From positions 1 through 28,195 of the IMG/VR virus record IMGVR_UViG_3300037584_002109: a stretch of 28,195 nt of DNA; one strand, given 5' to 3'. The translations under genes were made by a program, and so were the position numbers. The DNA comes from a virus. This document shows positions 22,298 through 28,195 of the stretch, piece after piece; within the stretch, counting starts at the first letter, position 1, and the number at the start of each line of letters is the position of its first letter. Below the pieces are notes generated by a model, which did not search any database, was not told the origin of the DNA, and worked only from the letters and a program-made list of their open reading frames with translations.

Positions 22298-22541
22298 TAA
22301 TATCACCATTTCTTTTATTGTATAATTTCAAGTCGTATATCGAATACAACTCATCTTTCGTTAGTGTACTATATCCCTCGCGGATATAATATCTAATAGC
22401 ATTGAGTATGAAAGTGGATGGAAACCTTCTAGGATTGGCCCTAGTATTGCGATACATATTGGATATTCTTGCCTTTGCACCAGCATTGATTAGACTAGAT
22501 ACAATTTCATCCTCAATTTCTAATATTTGCTTTCTATTCAT
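22254..22541 (-). CDS. Unknown 95-aa basic protein with flexible tail
   Basis: The first 60 residues form a helical basic region (MNRKQILEIEDEIVSSLI, ANPRRFPSTFILNAIRYYIR) that could be a small DNA-binding domain of helix-turn-helix type. The C-terminus is an Asn/Thr/Glu-rich tail (NENESTTTTNENG). The ATG overlaps the RNR stop (ATGA). DNA binding is inferred from charge and shape only. Confidence 0.6.
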   Translation of the reverse strand: MNRKQILEIEDEIVSSLINAGAKARISNMYRNTRANPRRFPSTFILNAIRYYIREGYSTLTKDELYSIYDLKLYNKRNGDINENESTTTTNENGL

Positions 22542-24427
22542 ATTTCACAGACTCCGCCTGCACAAGCAAGTTCGCCTTGCAGGTCAGTGTTGTCTTCTAA
22601 CTCAACGACTTCTGTTAGATTAACCTCAGTCAGAAGTTTTAGCATGGTCTCGTACTGCTTCTTACCTATCGGTTCGTGTGGTGCTTGTTTGTACACCCCA
22701 CCGTCGAAAGGTAGCACAGAAAGACCGTTGTAGAAGTCTCTGTTCTTCCACATCCAGTTCCTTACGTCATCCCATTCATCCTCACGGATGTTGACAGTTG
22801 CAGAAACATTGTGAGTGTTGACACCTCGATTGTGTCCTGTTACAACCCAATCGACTGATACTCTCTTTACTCTCTCCAACATCTCCAATGCTGATTCATC
22901 TCTTGTTATCGAATTACCAGCAGGTGTCTTCTGAGGTATGGAGATGATAGCCTGATTCGGATTGTGGTAGTCGTCCTCCACTAAATCAGGGAACTTGGTT
23001 ATCAGGTAATCATAGATTGCCTCTGTCTTCAACACCCTGATTCTCCTGATGTAGTATTCAGACCACCAAGCATGGATGCCTGATGATGTTCCCATGACTA
23101 GACTGGTGGTTCCAGCAGGTTTGACGCATGTTATTCTCGCTGCCGTTTTGATGCCCAACGCGGTTGAGAAATACTCATTTGTGCTTCTTGCTTTGTTAGC
23201 AGCAGCCTCCATGTCTAAGTTTAGAACACTACCACTTGCTATTCCAGTCATTGACACTCCTAGCAGTGCGTCTTTCTCGGATGTCTTCTTCCATACTTCC
23301 CTAAGATAGTGGAAGTCGGTATATGACGCTTGTAGTGTTCCTAAGAAAGTAGCATGTTCCACTCTCTTGTTCAACTCTGCTTGATTTGACACATCTGATA
23401 CATTCACTTCTGTCAAGTTACAGAATTGATATGGTCTAAGGGCAATCTCACAACAAGGGTTGGTTCCCCAATCCTTGTCATTCGTGAAATAGAATCCCGG
23501 TTCTCCTGAACCTGAGTCTTGAACTCTCTTCCATAGATTGTTGAAGAAGTCCCTCTTGATTCTGTGTCGTAGTAGTACGACTGAGTTGTTTGCTCTTGCT
23601 CTCTGTGGGTTCTTCTCCCAAAAGTGTCCTGACTTCGATGTTATCATGTCATCGTCATCAGCACTGAACAAACTGATTAGTGCTGCTCTGCGAATACCGC
23701 CTGCCAACACTGCATCTGCAATGTAGCAAACGATATCGTGTGCTTCCAATGTGGTTAGTTTGTCTCCATTATCCTTGTTTGCAAGTATGCCTTCGACCTT
23801 AACTAGACATTCCTTCAGGGGTTGTGGGCCGGGTGCTTTACCACCACTAGTCTTCAACAACGCACCTTTCGGTCTGATGTCTGAGTAATCGAATCTAACT
23901 GTAGTTGCCCTCTTACCGATGTAAGACTCAAACAGAACCTTGACTGCATCTGCCCATCCTTCGATTGAATCTGCAATCAGATGTCTGTAAGTTCTCTTAG
24001 GGTTAGGTAGTCTAATCTCAGGTAACTTGTCAACATGATGACGTTGAACCGAGTAACCTACACCTGTTCCACCGAGCAATAGGAACATTGCCTCTGAGAA
24101 CGAGAGATAATGGTCAATAGGCATGTAAGCACAATTGTACACACGATTAGGTGATAGTTCAATCGGCTTTCCTGCGAATTGCATTGACCTCATTGACGGT
24201 AGTATCTTCTTGGGGATAACATAGTTGTCGTATGTTTCGTGAATCTTATTCTTGAGAGTTTCAACTACATCATCCGATAGTTCTCTCTTAGTTATTGAAT
24301 CTAAATGCATTTGCCTGTTTCTCTGACAAATCTCTTCCCATGTTTCTTTTCTCTTATCTGCTTCTTTCCACTTTGCATACTTCATATGTACAGTGATATC
24401 TGATAGTATTTCTTGTTGTATTTCCAT
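22538..24427 (-). CDS. nrdJ: B12-dependent class II ribonucleotide reductase, monomeric type
   Basis: The ATG at 24427 lies behind AGGAG and gives 629 residues. Features include the N-terminal Cys in YNCAYMP, the active-site NPCCEIALRPYQFCNLTEVN holding the radical Cys and catalytic Glu, and a C-terminal redox Cys pair (ACAGGVCEI). The lack of a small radical subunit or glycyl-radical end fits the monomeric adenosylcobalamin enzyme that reduces ribonucleoside triphosphates. It supplies dNTPs for replication; host B12 is required. At 629 residues it is somewhat shorter than the Lactobacillus enzyme (739). Its upstream gap holds a 7-bp hairpin. Confidence 0.92.
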   Translation of the reverse strand: MEIQQEILSDITVHMKYAKWKEADKRKETWEEICQRNRQMHLDSITKRELSDDVVETLKNKIHETYDNYVIPKKILPSMRSMQFAGKPIELSPNRVYNCAYMPIDHYLSFSEAMFLLLGGTGVGYSVQRHHVDKLPEIRLPNPKRTYRHLIADSIEGWADAVKVLFESYIGKRATTVRFDYSDIRPKGALLKTSGGKAPGPQPLKECLVKVEGILANKDNGDKLTTLEAHDIVCYIADAVLAGGIRRAALISLFSADDDDMITSKSGHFWEKNPQRARANNSVVLLRHRIKRDFFNNLWKRVQDSGSGEPGFYFTNDKDWGTNPCCEIALRPYQFCNLTEVNVSDVSNQAELNKRVEHATFLGTLQASYTDFHYLREVWKKTSEKDALLGVSMTGIASGSVLNLDMEAAANKARSTNEYFSTALGIKTAARITCVKPAGTTSLVMGTSSGIHAWWSEYYIRRIRVLKTEAIYDYLITKFPDLVEDDYHNPNQAIISIPQKTPAGNSITRDESALEMLERVKRVSVDWVVTGHNRGVNTHNVSATVNIREDEWDDVRNWMWKNRDFYNGLSVLPFDGGVYKQAPHEPIGKKQYETMLKLLTEVNLTEVVELEDNTDLQGELACAGGVCEI

Positions 24428-24448
24428 TTTCTCATCTCCTATGATTGG

Positions 24449-24469
24449 AAGTAGGCTTTGCACCTACTT
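24449..24469 (-). promoter_or_regulatory. 7-bp hairpin in the RNR leader
   Basis: AAGTAGG and CCTACTT are perfect complements around a 7-base loop, 22 bases before the RNR ATG and beyond its AGGAG. No T tract follows. It may shield or time translation of RNR, or be a processing site. It is too small to be a B12 riboswitch. The ~86-base gap between the Ubl gene and RNR otherwise shows no gene or TATA box. Confidence 0.5.
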
Positions 24470-24513
24470 GACAGTCAATCTAACTACTGCTAAGACTTGG
24501 GTTGCGTGTTAAT

Positions 24514-24714
24514 CTAACATCCGCCAACTACTGCTTGTTGTAGGCGAACTTCGTTGACGGTCTCCCAATCAACGTCGGGGATATTCTCCCTGAGAACCAT
24601 GTCTCCGTCAATGAACACCCAATGTGTCGGATGGTCATTTATCTGCTCAAGAGCAGAGACTTGGTTTACTTCCATTTCTGTGTGGCCTGTTTCGTTTGCT
24701 ATTATCAATTTCAT
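24514..24714 (-). CDS. Beta-grasp ubiquitin-like protein with C-terminal Gly-Gly-Cys
   Basis: The 66-aa product has the layout of a Ubl/ThiS/MoaD fold: strand MKLIIANET, strand TEMEVNQVS, helix ALEQINDH, strand HWVFIDGDMVLREN, loop, and a final strand NEVRLQQAVVGG. It ends AVVGGC, i.e. Gly64-Gly65 plus one extra Cys. Ubl proteins need an exposed Gly-Gly tail, and a single extra residue would have to be removed by a protease such as the JAMM enzyme at 17868. The E1-like gene completes the set. It could serve conjugation or sulfur carriage. A GGAGG seven bases before the ATG predicts strong translation. The fold call is from sequence pattern. Confidence 0.6.
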   Translation of the reverse strand: MKLIIANETGHTEMEVNQVSALEQINDHPTHWVFIDGDMVLRENIPDVDWETVNEVRLQQAVVGGC

Positions 24715-24730
24715 ATTTTTTCCTCCATTT

Positions 24731-24952
24731 TTATTCTGTTGTTCTTTGTGTTTGTACTTCTTGAAGCCTTCCGGTCAAGATGTTGATGGTCTGCTCGTAG
24801 TGTCTGCACAGCGCAATATAGTTGTTTGCTGTGTTAACTAGAGTCTGAATGTTCGCATTGTTCTGAACGAGCAACTGCTCAAGTTCTGCTATGCGGGTAT
24901 CCTTCTCATCCACCTTCTCTTCGGCTTTCTTTGTTTCCTTTTTTGTTGTCAT
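24731..24952 (-). CDS. Coiled-coil protein (73 aa)
   Basis: A Lys/Glu-rich start (TKKETKKAEEKVDEKDTRIA) precedes a heptad-like helix (IAELEQLLVQNNANIQTL, ALCRHYEQTINILTGRLQEV). It is likely an oligomerising coiled coil. It has an ATGA overlap with the 372-aa gene and lies upstream of the Ubl gene by 16 bases. No catalytic motif. Confidence 0.65.
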   Translation of the reverse strand: MTTKKETKKAEEKVDEKDTRIAELEQLLVQNNANIQTLVNTANNYIALCRHYEQTINILTGRLQEVQTQRTTE

Positions 24953-26067
24953 TGTTTTTCCTCCTTTAGTTCATCTATTAATGAAGATACATTTCCTTTC
25001 GTTAAATCAGAAATGTCTCCATCATAGCCCAAAGCCCGCAGGTAATTCACCTGACGTTCAGTTGGCTTATCATTATAACGTTCATAGATTGATTTTACTT
25101 TATCAACTTGGCGTTCTGAGAGGTGTCTCCTTCTCAGAATGCGACCCTCCATGTCAGTCAGGAATCTCTTCTCCCAATTGTTCGATGCCATTTCGACAGA
25201 GAATACAGGGATGTCGAAATACTCACAGGATTCCCTGAATTCATACCCCTGCTTCTCACGAAGAACGCTGTTTCTTATGGCTGCTTGCTTTCGATATTCC
25301 TCGTTCTTCAGTTTCTGACTCTCGATGTTCTCATCCTCTTCAGCAACAGTTGCTTTATGCCTCTCAAGTAATGCATCGAAGATAGTCATGTCATTCATAA
25401 GTTTCTCATTAGGGAAACCCTTCGTGTGAATCTGAGCCTTCGGGTTATCAGGATGATTCCATCGCCAAACGATAGAAGCCATCTCGTAATCCATAGTGCC
25501 AAACACTCCCTTGCCCTTCTTGCGAATCTTAGTCTCAGGGATAGTAATCCCTAGTGTTTTGTCAAAGACATATCTTCCACTCCTGCGAACGTTGATTCTC
25601 AAATCTAGTTCCTTGACCCTGTTGAACAGGTCAGTGAAATCCTCACCATTCGCTCTCCACCAAGCATCTTTCATCAATGCAGAAACACGGACATCAATCC
25701 ATTCCTGAATCATTTTCTCAGTGATTGACTGAGCATCCATTCCTGTCTCTTCTACGATTGCTCTGAGAATCATGTAGGAGTTGATGTGGTCTGAACCAAC
25801 ACACTCTCTAGCACCAGTCTCAGTATTATGAATCTCGAAATGATACACTATTCGATGTGTGCATAAGCACTGGTTAGGATGATTCGATGCCCAATCGGGT
25901 CTTGGAGTCCCAATACCCTGCCACCAAACTTCTCCTGTTGCAATCCACTCATGCTTCGCATCATCATAGTTATCCGAGATAGAAAGGTCAGTCATATTCT
26001 CCTTCAGTTTCTTATCCCATCTGCCGTTTCCTAATTCTTTCTTTGCTGTAATATACTCATTATCCAT
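24949..26067 (-). CDS. Unknown 372-aa protein with phage-type Cys/His segment
   Basis: The ATG at 26067, with GGTGA upstream, is preferred over GTG 26076. The first third contains NQCLCTHRIVYHFEIHN then ECVGSDHI, a pattern seen in many phage proteins as 'C.CgH.I.y.....N..tg....vGs', possibly a metal-binding domain. The middle is helical and charged. The end has two repeated 'ERQV..L' helix units (LSERQVDKVKSIYERY; PTERQVNYLRALGYDG) and LTKGNVSSLIDEL, the latter like the C-terminal repeat of phage recombination or single-strand-binding accessory proteins. Function is unknown. Confidence 0.65.
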   Translation of the reverse strand: MDNEYITAKKELGNGRWDKKLKENMTDLSISDNYDDAKHEWIATGEVWWQGIGTPRPDWASNHPNQCLCTHRIVYHFEIHNTETGARECVGSDHINSYMILRAIVEETGMDAQSITEKMIQEWIDVRVSALMKDAWWRANGEDFTDLFNRVKELDLRINVRRSGRYVFDKTLGITIPETKIRKKGKGVFGTMDYEMASIVWRWNHPDNPKAQIHTKGFPNEKLMNDMTIFDALLERHKATVAEEDENIESQKLKNEEYRKQAAIRNSVLREKQGYEFRESCEYFDIPVFSVEMASNNWEKRFLTDMEGRILRRRHLSERQVDKVKSIYERYNDKPTERQVNYLRALGYDGDISDLTKGNVSSLIDELKEEKQ

Positions 26068-26068
26068 T

Positions 26069-26194
26069 TTATTCACCTACATATGTTTCTTTGGAACATG
26101 TCTTGCAGAAGACGCCTCTTCCAACGAAGGACTTCCATAAAACTCCCATCCTTCCACAATTCGCGCATCTTCCAATATCTCTATTCATGCTCAT
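26069..26194 (-). CDS. Tiny zinc-ribbon protein (41 aa)
   Basis: The frame translates to about 41 residues with CANC (10-13) and CKTC (31-34) separated by a GVLWKSFVGRGVF strand pair, a textbook minimal zinc ribbon. It starts inside the end of the preceding gene (ATG 26194 or 26188), and its stop lies two bases before the next ATG. Function is unknown; ribbons this small usually bind nucleic acid or partner proteins. Confidence 0.6.
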   Translation of the reverse strand: MSMNRDIGRCANCGRMGVLWKSFVGRGVFCKTCSKETYVGE

Positions 26195-26429
26195 CAGTTC
26201 TATCCATCATCTCGTAACCTCTCTGCTCTGCTAAGAAAGCAGTGAGAAGTTCGTTTATCTTACCAAACAGTGCTTCTGCACAACCGCCTATCGTCTTACG
26301 ATGCAATGATAGCCAAATCCTGTGTTCTGCATTCAGAACCACTTTCGGCATATCGGTATCATCCATCGTTATTATTATCGGCGGCATCGTCGGGTCATTC
26401 ACTAATCTAAATTCAACTACATTTTCCAT
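26181..26429 (-). CDS. Unknown 82-aa protein
   Basis: Start ATG 26429 has GGTGA four bases upstream (ATG 26444 is possible but its ribosome site is too close). It opens with strands VVEFRLVND and PPIIITMDD, then a helical region (AEHRIWLSLHRKTIGG, AEALFGKINELLTAFLAEQ). Its alpha-beta layout is of unknown function. Confidence 0.6.
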   Translation of the reverse strand: MENVVEFRLVNDPTMPPIIITMDDTDMPKVVLNAEHRIWLSLHRKTIGGCAEALFGKINELLTAFLAEQRGYEMMDRTDEHE

Positions 26430-26433
26430 ATTA

Positions 26434-26613
26434 TCACCATTCATATCCTTGTCTCTTAGTCTCTTCTAGCATTCGCAGAGACTTATCATGTCCAGCCCTC
26501 AAAAACACTCTTTGCCAGTGTGCGGGGTCTTTCATGATGTCCGGCTTCTTGCCGAAGAATGCATCTTTCATGTCTTTCATTTTTATTCTCATTATTTCTA
26601 TTACTTCTTTCAT
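26434..26613 (-). CDS. Small charged protein (59 aa)
   Basis: The 59-aa frame MKEVIEIMRIKMKDMKDAFF... is Lys/Met-rich and helical, with HWQRVFLRAGHDKSLRM in the second half. Its start overlaps the upstream stop (ATGA) and its stop lies just before the next ribosome site. This gap-filling arrangement supports it. Function unknown. Confidence 0.55.
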   Translation of the reverse strand: MKEVIEIMRIKMKDMKDAFFGKKPDIMKDPAHWQRVFLRAGHDKSLRMLEETKRQGYEW

Positions 26614-26903
26614 TTCTTATACCTCCCATCGAATTCGTCTTTGGGAATCAACGCTTGAAGCAAACCACCAATCAATTTTGGGATTGCCATCAAGATTCGC
26701 TCTACTCTCTTCTTCTTCAGTATCTCAAGATACACACGTTCCTTTCTCCAAAGGACATTGATGTTTGGCGTTCCTGCCAAATCTATTATGCTCTCATATG
26801 TTTCACCATACGACATCGCAGCAGCATCAAGAGTACAATTAGTCAAATCGTCATACTCATCTTCAAGGGCTTTCCGCCCCCATATTCTCATTATTATATT
26901 CAT
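26610..26903 (-). CDS. Unknown 97-aa protein
   Basis: ATG 26903 behind AAAGGTGA is a better start than GTG 26912, although it overlaps the upstream gene by 41 bases. The protein is helical with acidic N-terminal (ALEDEYDDL) and basic, Leu/Ile-rich C-terminal (RVERILMAIPKLIGGLLQAL) parts, the latter possibly amphipathic. No family recognised. Confidence 0.55.
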   Translation of the reverse strand: MNIIMRIWGRKALEDEYDDLTNCTLDAAAMSYGETYESIIDLAGTPNINVLWRKERVYLEILKKKRVERILMAIPKLIGGLLQALIPKDEFDGRYKK

Positions 26904-27153
26904 ATTGTTCACCTTTGTTCTTATGCTTGAATCTCTTAATCATGTCATTCAAGTTGTTCTTAGTTGTGGCAGTCATAAACTTCTGACCACCACGAAGGAA
27001 TATCAGGATGCTGAAGAACTTCTCAATGTGGTCGTGTTCTCTGTTCCTGAATCTGTCCATCAATGGGTCATCCTCATCCAATGGTCTCCAAGTGAATGCT
27101 TGCATCTCTTCAACAGAGACAATACCATTGGTGAATCGGATATACCCTTTCAT
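26863..27153 (-). CDS. Unknown 96-aa protein
   Basis: It begins MKGYIRFTNGIVSVEEMQAF and includes HIEKFFSILIFLRGGQKF, a mixed alpha/beta pattern with a basic Asn-rich C-terminus. Its start overlaps the tiny zinc protein's stop (ATGA). No motif is recognised. Confidence 0.6.
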   Translation of the reverse strand: MKGYIRFTNGIVSVEEMQAFTWRPLDEDDPLMDRFRNREHDHIEKFFSILIFLRGGQKFMTATTKNNLNDMIKRFKHKNKGEQYEYNNENMGAESP

Positions 27154-27317
27154 TCTTCTTCAATTCCGTGTAATGCCAACCACTCACTGTAAGTCGGTTC
27201 ACACTGACACAGACAAGGGACGGGTTCTTTCTCACCATATGCGGTTTGTAAAACTGCCGTTCCCGTTCCATTGCATATACTGCATATGCTTTCTCTAATT
27301 ATTCTAATCGCCTTCAT
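27150..27317 (-). CDS. Tiny DnaJ-type zinc protein (55 aa)
   Basis: The frame gives 55 residues with CSICNGTGTA at 12-21, a perfect CxxCxGxG DnaJ-type half finger, and CLCQC at 35-39. It overlaps both neighbours by 4 bases. DnaJ central domains bind two zincs with four such motifs; here one and a partial second are present, so it could be a single-site mini-finger. Function unknown. Confidence 0.65.
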   Translation of the reverse strand: MKAIRIIRESICSICNGTGTAVLQTAYGEKEPVPCLCQCEPTYSEWLALHGIEEE

Positions 27318-27883
27318 ATCAATCCCCACTTGACTAGGATTGCGTCGTTGATTCTTTTTTCCTCAAGCGACATCTTGAGGTAATGGTCTTGAGGCCACCA
27401 TTCAGGCTCTTGCGTCTTCCAAGTAGCGAATCGCCACTTGTCGTGGATGTAATACTGTCTGTACTTTTCGATAGTTGACATCTTATCGAATCCATCAACC
27501 AATCTGCACTTCATGTTCTCTGAAATAGCGATTGCAAACGGAGTCAGTGCATCATCAGGCAGAAGTCTCTCTGCCTCATCCATCTGACAGGAATACTCGT
27601 TCATCAGAATTTCGACCTTGTGGGTCTTGCCATACCTGTTGGTATATTCGCTGCACAAGGCATAGGCATGTTCACGCAACCACTGAAAGTTCTGCTTCGT
27701 CTCCCTCGCCCAAATGGTGGAGGGGTGATTCAACATCACAGGCTTCCAACCTGCTTCCAAACCGAGATGGTCTAGAATAGTGAACAGCATCTGCAAACTC
27801 TCAGTTGGCATCTTCACCACATGTTTGTCCAGCATCATCTTCGCTGAAGTTCTAGGTGAATCATCTAGTGTGAATATGTTCAT
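27314..27883 (-). CDS. Conserved marine-phage-family protein of unknown function
   Basis: This 189-aa protein begins MNIFTLDDSPRTSAKMMLDK followed by HVVKMPTESLQM, the signature start of a family I recognise from many phages (typically 'MNIF.ld.dp..aA....DKHVVKM..Es.Q.L'). The middle NHPSTIWARETKQNFQWLREH and the end KYRQYYIHDKWRFATW fit the same family. Its biochemical function is not established as far as I know. Its presence is a strong hint of viral origin. Confidence 0.7.
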   Translation of the reverse strand: MNIFTLDDSPRTSAKMMLDKHVVKMPTESLQMLFTILDHLGLEAGWKPVMLNHPSTIWARETKQNFQWLREHAYALCSEYTNRYGKTHKVEILMNEYSCQMDEAERLLPDDALTPFAIAISENMKCRLVDGFDKMSTIEKYRQYYIHDKWRFATWKTQEPEWWPQDHYLKMSLEEKRINDAILVKWGLI

Positions 27884-28195
27884 TCCTCTTCACCTCTGTC
27901 ATTCCTCAAACTCTTTCGCAGTCTCTTGACCACAATGGCATCCACCTTGTCCTTGAAGTAATCAGACTTCATCTCCTTCCTCAAGACAGAGCCGACTACC
28001 CTCTTGTTGGAGGTGATGCTATCTACTATCTTCTCAAGCCTCGCAACCTGAGCCTCCAAGTCTGAAATCCTCTTCCTCTCGATGTTCTCGACGTTCATCT
28101 TATGCATAACCCATTGGCGCATACTGTCGTTGTTGCCACCTTGAGCATACTTGTTAGTGCTATACACCAGTGGTGTGTGACCTTGCAGATGACTA
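27880..28195 (-). CDS. Coiled-coil protein, probably 5'-truncated by the window edge
   Basis: The frame is open to the edge of the window; the first internal start is GTG 28167. The C-terminal part contains a heptad-like helix (IERKRISDLEAQVARLEKIV) and a basic tail (KRLRKSLRNDRGEEE). It ends in an ATGA overlap with the next gene. It is likely an oligomerising, possibly DNA-binding, protein. The true start is not visible. Confidence 0.55.
   Translation of the reverse strand, partial: SHLQGHTPLVYSTNKYAQGGNNDSMRQWVMHKMNVENIERKRISDLEAQVARLEKIVDSITSNKRVVGSVLRKEMKSDYFKDKVDAIVVKRLRKSLRNDRGEEE

Noticed and set aside
24428-24513. Cobalamin riboswitch before the B12-dependent RNR
   Set aside because: The gap is far shorter than a cobalamin riboswitch and lacks the B12-box sequence; only a small hairpin is present.
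367-27780. Many plus-strand ORFs of 60-140 codons
   Set aside because: They lie opposite stronger minus-strand genes, are low-complexity Ser/Leu/Ile-rich translations, lack ribosome sites and recognisable domains, and would overlap genes with clear motifs.
1-28195. tRNA or rRNA genes
   Set aside because: I saw no cloverleaf-like T-loop/acceptor pairing or rRNA-like sequence in the few noncoding gaps.

Overview
The window looks like the replication and nucleotide-metabolism arm of a tailed-virus-type genome infecting an archaeon. The best overall match is a marine euryarchaeal (Marine Group II) virus of the magrovirus kind. This identification is inferred from gene content: a near-complete archaeal replication set, a TFB transcription factor, archaeal TATA-like promoters, a T-tract terminator, and many tiny overlapping ORFs typical of viruses. 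No capsid, portal or terminase gene lies in the window, so viral origin is well supported but not proven. Every credible gene is on the minus strand and is read from high to low coordinates. Most neighbours overlap by 1-4 bases (ATGA or TGATG) or by tens of bases, and Shine-Dalgarno-like GGTGAT/GGAGG motifs precede many starts.

Layout in transcription order. (1) 28.2-24.5 kb: small accessory genes, including two tiny zinc proteins, a phage-family protein of unknown function, a 372-aa protein, a coiled-coil protein, and a 66-aa beta-grasp ubiquitin-like protein ending in Gly-Gly-Cys. (2) 24.4-20.2 kb: a B12-dependent monomeric class II ribonucleotide reductase, a large unknown protein and TFB. 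(3) 20.2-17.2 kb: an E1/ThiF-like adenylyltransferase, a run of tiny zinc or unknown proteins, and a JAMM/JAB metalloprotease. Together with the Ubl gene this is a candidate ubiquitin-like modification pathway. (4) 17.2-16.7 kb: a secreted lipoprotein with its own apparently leaderless promoter. (5) 16.7-9.4 kb: a PC4-like protein, ATP-dependent DNA ligase, clamp-loader large-like and small subunits, a candidate ssDNA-binding protein and a RecA-fold ATPase. (6) 9.4-0.2 kb: a strong RNA hairpin, the sliding clamp, a DNA polymerase B split into two genes with a small membrane-protein cistron between them, a Cas4/RecB-like nuclease, a fused PriS-PriL primase, an ERCC4/XPF nuclease, a P-loop helicase and a DEDD exonuclease. 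The transcription unit ends in three T8 tracts near position 190. A new unit with a TATA box and an operator-like palindrome starts immediately beyond it.

The replication genes form a coherent set: primase, helicase, split polymerase, clamp, clamp loader, ligase, ssDNA-binding candidate, recombinase and repair nucleases. The polymerase C-terminal piece and the large-like clamp-loader subunit both end in PIP-box-like motifs, consistent with docking on the virus's own clamp. The most unusual items are the possible complete Ubl/E1/JAMM set, the split PolB with motif C in a separate polypeptide, the primase fusion, and the degenerate partner of the clamp loader. Functions are assigned by motif reading only; no database search was possible.
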